Below, in pieces: positions 60,694 through 64,000 of a DNA stretch of 64,000 bases. The notes beneath the pieces were generated by a model. It did not search any database. It saw only the letters and a program-made list of their open reading frames with translations, and was not told where the DNA came from. The stretch's first letter is position 1, and each line of letters begins with the position of its first letter. The position numbers and the translations under genes were made by a program. The DNA is from Azospirillum sp. TSO22-1 (GTDB lineage: Bacteria; Pseudomonadota; Alphaproteobacteria; Azospirillales; Azospirillaceae), in NCBI RefSeq assembly GCF_003116015.1, contig NZ_LGQZ01000011.1, positions 33,475-97,474 of the forward strand, read 5' to 3'.

Positions 60694-61518
60694 TCATTGT
60701 TCCGCTGATGGATAGAACCACGCGTAGTACCAATCGCACGCCGCTTCGATCTGCGCCTGGATGCGGGGCGGAACGTCGTGGCGACGGGGCGGGACCAACC
60801 GGTCCCGCCGCCGATGCGGGTATTTGAAGCGGTAGTGGCTGTCGCTTTCGTGCGGCGCGACGGCCAGCGTCTTCCAGTCGATGTCGTGCGGCGGCAACCC
60901 CAGCCAGGCGAAGACGGCCGACATGACGCCGGCGGGATTGCGCATCAGATCCTCGAACTTCACGAAATAGAGGCGGTTCCGCACCTCCTGCGGCAGGTCT
61001 CCGACGGCCCGGATCGACGCCAGCGGCGCACCGATCACCTTGTCGCCGGCGAACAGCTGGTCGGCCCGGCCGAGGCGGTCGAAGTCCGCCAGATGGTCGG
61101 CGAAATCCAGCAGGATCGTCTGCTGGTGCTGCGCTTCGATGGAGCCGTAGATCTGGCCGAGTTCGCGGATGGGGATCAGCAGGCGCGCGTCGGGGTCGAG
61201 ATGTAGCAGCAGGTCGATGCTGTGCAGCCACCCCCGGTTCTTGTCCACCACCACGCTCTTGCCCGACGCCGCGTGCCAGCCGTGCAGGAAGCCGCGCATG
61301 GCGTTGCGCAGGTTGGCGTAGGACCGGTCGAACTGCGCGTCGAGCTGCGCCAGCATGAAGTCGTCGTCGCTGAGGAAACGGCGCAGCATGAGCAGCGCGT
61401 TGCACAGCGGCGAGCTGTGTCCCTCGCAGTCGACCTCGGGATGCTGCGCCAGCAGCTGGCACAGCAGGGTCGATCCCGCCCGCGGCAGTCCCGCGATCCC
61501 GATGAACGTCGGCGGCAT
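60694..61518 (-). CDS. Sulfotransferase
   Basis: The 274-residue protein has the PAPS 5'-phosphosulfate loop (IAGLPRAGSTLLCQLLAQHP) and the 3'-phosphate region with a basic residue near LIPIRELGQIYGS, plus YFVKFEDLMRNP. It transfers sulfate from PAPS to an acceptor not evident from sequence. A second, decayed partial copy lies at 46653-46765. It sits between the CoA ligase and MFS genes in one operon. Confidence 0.88.
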   Translation of the reverse strand: MPPTFIGIAGLPRAGSTLLCQLLAQHPEVDCEGHSSPLCNALLMLRRFLSDDDFMLAQLDAQFDRSYANLRNAMRGFLHGWHAASGKSVVVDKNRGWLHSIDLLLHLDPDARLLIPIRELGQIYGSIEAQHQQTILLDFADHLADFDRLGRADQLFAGDKVIGAPLASIRAVGDLPQEVRNRLYFVKFEDLMRNPAGVMSAVFAWLGLPPHDIDWKTLAVAPHESDSHYRFKYPHRRRDRLVPPRRHDVPPRIQAQIEAACDWYYAWFYPSAEQ

Positions 61519-61535
61519 GGCGGCGGCTCCCCGGT

Positions 61536-63026
61536 TCAGACGGCGGGACGCCGCGGCGACGCGGCGTCCGCCCGGGTCGGCGGAAAGGCGGCGGCCAGCA
61601 GCCGTCTCTGGATCTTGCCGGTCGCCGTGCGGGGCAGCGCGCTCGCCAGCACGTAGTGCACCGGGGCCAGCGGCCCCAGCTTGGCCTGGGCGTACGCCTG
61701 GACCTCCGCCAGCCGCCCGGCGTCGGCCAGCACCAGCGCCGCCGACAGGAACGCCTGGCCGTCGGCCCTGGCGTGCACGAAGGCCCCCGCCTCGCGGACG
61801 GCGGGATGGGCGCACAGGGTCCGCTCGACGTCCTCGGCGTCCACCATCGCGCCGCCGACGTTGATCATGTCGTCCACGCGCCCTTCGATGTAGAGCAGCC
61901 CCTCCGCATCGACATGGCCGCGGTCGTTCGGATGGAACCAGCCGTCGCGGAACCGGGCCTGCGTCCGCGCCTCGTCGAGGTGGTAGCCGCTCACCTGCTG
62001 CGTGGAGCGGATGCGGATTTCGCCGACCGTCCCCGCCGGAACCGGTGCGCCGGCCGCATCGATCACCTGGACTTCGGCCCAGGCGGAGGGGGCGCCCACG
62101 GTTTCCGGGTGCCGCTCCAGCATGTCCGGCGTCGCCAGGGTCGCCACGCCCGCCTCCACGGCGCCGTAGGCGACGTAGACGTTCGGGGTCAGCCGCCGGC
62201 GCAGCGCCTGCAGCTGCTGGGCGTTCAGACGCTCCCCGACCACCCGCAGGCTGACCAGATCCGGGCAGGCGTTCGCGACGTTCGCCCCCACCAGCCCGGC
62301 CAGCAGGCTGGCCTGATGGGGAGAGAGATAGGCGTGGGTGATCTTCTGGGTGATCAGCGTCAGCAGCACGTGTTCCGCCGACGGGCTCATGGGGAACACC
62401 AGCGCGTCGGCATGGGCGAGGGCCCGCAGCGCCGGCCCGAAGCCGACGAAGAAGTTCAGGTCCATTTGCAGCACGCGCTTGAGCGAATCGCCGCCCGGCT
62501 CGAACGTCTGGTTGCGCCGCGCGACGTTGCCGTGCGTCCAGACCATCGCCTTGGGGTCGCCCGAGGTTCCCGAGCTGACCATGATGTGCATCGGGTCGTC
62601 CGGCGACGTCGGGTGGACGTCGCGGTCGGAGGGGCCGTCGGAGCGGAACTCCGACCGGTCCAAACCGATGAACGTCAGCCCGGCCAGGGCGAGGTCCCGG
62701 CTTTCCGACACCACGCAGGTCGCGCCGAATGTGCGCGCCGCCAGCAGGCGACGCTCCGCCGGCGCCGCCGGGTGCAGCGGCAGCGATACCGCGCCGACCT
62801 GCGCCAGCGCCAGCAGCGTCAGCAGGTGCAGCGAATGCCCGCTCATCGACACGCCGACCACCTGCCCGGGACGGATGCCCTGCGTGCGCAGGTGCCAGGC
62901 CAGTTGCCCGACGGCCTCCGCCGCCTGCGCGTAGGAGAAGACCTCTCCGGTGCGGGTGATGACCGCCGGCCGGTCGGGGTGGCGCCGAGCCGGCCGGTAG
63001 ACCACTTGCGAAACGACGTTGCTCAT
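61536..63026 (-). CDS. AMP-dependent acyl/aryl-CoA or adenylate-forming ligase
   Basis: The 496-residue enzyme has the ANL superfamily motifs: the P-loop-like MVSSGTSGDPKAMVWTH, YGAVEAG in the A5 region, GWFHPNDRGHVDAEG (A7) and the catalytic lysine in PRTATGKIQRR. It activates a carboxylic acid as its adenylate. The substrate is unknown. Clustering with a sulfotransferase and an exporter suggests a tailored small metabolite or lipid. Confidence 0.9.
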   Translation of the reverse strand: MSNVVSQVVYRPARRHPDRPAVITRTGEVFSYAQAAEAVGQLAWHLRTQGIRPGQVVGVSMSGHSLHLLTLLALAQVGAVSLPLHPAAPAERRLLAARTFGATCVVSESRDLALAGLTFIGLDRSEFRSDGPSDRDVHPTSPDDPMHIMVSSGTSGDPKAMVWTHGNVARRNQTFEPGGDSLKRVLQMDLNFFVGFGPALRALAHADALVFPMSPSAEHVLLTLITQKITHAYLSPHQASLLAGLVGANVANACPDLVSLRVVGERLNAQQLQALRRRLTPNVYVAYGAVEAGVATLATPDMLERHPETVGAPSAWAEVQVIDAAGAPVPAGTVGEIRIRSTQQVSGYHLDEARTQARFRDGWFHPNDRGHVDAEGLLYIEGRVDDMINVGGAMVDAEDVERTLCAHPAVREAGAFVHARADGQAFLSAALVLADAGRLAEVQAYAQAKLGPLAPVHYVLASALPRTATGKIQRRLLAAAFPPTRADAASPRRPAV

Positions 63027-63062
63027 GACGGCTCCCGAATCCAGGTGCAACGGTGTCCAGGC

Positions 63063-64000
63063 TCATCCACGCTCGGCGATGGTCATGTCGGTCCGCTGGC
63101 CATTGACGAAGACCGCCACGCTGATCGGCAACCCGCCGTCGGGAACATTGGCCGCGACGAACGTCTTGCTGTCGGCGTTGAAGCGGAGCCAGTTCGGCAG
63201 GGGGCTGCCTTCCGCCGTGGTCGCGGTGATGGTGACGTCGCCGCTGGCCCCGCCGGTCATCTGGTCCGGCAGCTTGAAGGTGAAGCCGCCGCTCTGGGTC
63301 ATGACCTCCTTGGGGACCGACACGGTCACCACGCCGTTGCTTCCGGACGCCGCCGTCTGCAGCAGGTTAACCGATACGGCCGCGGTGATCGAGGCCGTCC
63401 GCTGGTTTTCGCCCGCAGCGAGCACGATCGTCGATGGCGCGCCGGGATTGCTGGTGCCGGTGGGCGTTCCGCTCTCCGCCGGGTTGTCCAGTGCCACCGT
63501 CACCACCGTGGTGGATGGCGAGACGACCGGCGTTGTTTGTGTTGTCGGCGAGGTCGTCGTGGTCGTCGCCGCCGGGGTGGTGGCCAGGGGGGGCGCCGGC
63601 AGGATGATGAGCGTGCCGTCCGTCGTGGCGAAGTCGTAGTTCCGTGCCGACAACGTGCCGACGGATGCGGCGATGGGCGCGGATCCGGCCGGCGTGGCGG
63701 TCCCGGCGCTGGTGGTGAGCAGAGGGGCGCCGCCGAGGTTGGCGCTGCCGGCGGCCTCGCCGTTGACGAAGCCGGTGATGGTATAGGTAAGTGCCGGGTT
63801 GTTGTCGCCGAAGAAGCGGCTCTTGTCGTCGGCCGTCACCGTCAGCCGCGCCTTGCCGACCGTCAGCGTTCCACTGGCGTAGGTGACGGCGTAATTGCTC
63901 GAGGTCAGGCCGCCGGGCGTGATGGCGTAGCTGCCGGCGTTGACCGCGCCCTGGCTGCTGCCGCCGTAGCTCAAGGTTCCGCCCAGAACCGACGTGCCTT
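63063..64000 (-). CDS. MBG-repeat adhesin, C-terminal part (5' end outside the window)
   Basis: The frame is open to the window edge; 311 codons plus stop are visible. It has an MBG-type repeat (NYAVTYASGTLTVGKARLTV, TYTITGFVNGEAA), a Thr/Pro/Ser-rich linker (about 15 consecutive Thr-rich residues near ATTTTTSPTTQ), and a C-terminal beta domain (GGFTFKLPDQMTGG...NWLRFNADSKTF). Such repeats build large filamentous haemagglutinin-type surface adhesins. The signal and secretion domain would be upstream, beyond the window. Confidence 0.85.
   Translation of the reverse strand, partial: GTSVLGGTLSYGGSSQGAVNAGSYAITPGGLTSSNYAVTYASGTLTVGKARLTVTADDKSRFFGDNNPALTYTITGFVNGEAAGSANLGGAPLLTTSAGTATPAGSAPIAASVGTLSARNYDFATTDGTLIILPAPPLATTPAATTTTTSPTTQTTPVVSPSTTVVTVALDNPAESGTPTGTSNPGAPSTIVLAAGENQRTASITAAVSVNLLQTAASGSNGVVTVSVPKEVMTQSGGFTFKLPDQMTGGASGDVTITATTAEGSPLPNWLRFNADSKTFVAANVPDGGLPISVAVFVNGQRTDMTIAERG

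Overview
This window reads as core chromosome of a GC-rich alphaproteobacterium, most likely an Azospirillum-type member of the Rhodospirillales. The reasons are the very high GC, a membrane-type (class 2) dihydroorotate dehydrogenase, a thrS-infC pair, and a complete Rnf electron-transport operon of the kind that feeds nitrogenase in related diazotrophs. This placement is an inference from gene content; no phylogenetic marker was compared.

Layout. Positions 1-18896 are ordinary housekeeping and envelope genes: DUF952 protein, pyrD, a degenerate EAL protein, a ribbon-helix-helix protein, two exported proteins, a class A penicillin-binding protein, an RTX-like repeat protein, the cstA-ybdD carbon-starvation pair, thrS-infC (infC with an AUA start), a chemotaxis receptor, a glycosyltransferase, a hydrolase, a DUF2061 protein and tRNA-Ser(GGA). 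Positions 18924-45908 form a 27-kb Tn7-like transposon. It has related TGTCG ends, is flanked by a 5-bp target duplication (TTTGC), and is inserted inside the transcription terminator hairpin of the tRNA-Ser gene. The hairpin's left arm lies at 18905-18914 and its right arm at 45910-45919. The transposition genes tniQ-tnsA-tnsB-tnsC sit at the tRNA end.

The rest of the transposon is cargo that looks like a defence island. It holds a rhodanese-type lipoprotein group with an XRE regulator. It also holds a nested 4-kb unit with 21-bp inverted ends, carrying an IS1-like transposase, a Panacea-type toxin-antitoxin pair and an OLD-like ATPase/TOPRIM protein. Next comes a two-gene McrBC-like system whose McrB GTPase is fused to an Hsp70/actin-like domain. 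Last is a five-gene operon with NurA-like nuclease, HerA-like translocase, two Hsp90/MORC-type GHKL ATPases and a radical SAM protein. Fragments of IS66, IS630, IS1182 and IS3 elements are scattered through the cargo.

Positions 45914-51483 return to chromosome: an ISL3 remnant, a decayed sulfotransferase fragment, and a cluster of two paralogous B12-type radical SAM proteins of the RiPP maturation family around an unknown 172-residue protein. Positions 52278-59101 are apbE-rseC-rnfABCDGE-rnfH. Positions 59422-63026 are a leftward operon for an acyl/aryl-CoA ligase-like enzyme, a sulfotransferase and an MFS exporter. The window ends inside a large MBG-repeat adhesin.

The two best candidates for an undescribed system are the Hsp70-McrB/McrC pair (32372-36993) and the HerA/NurA/GHKL/radical SAM operon (37105-44609), both delivered as Tn7-like cargo.
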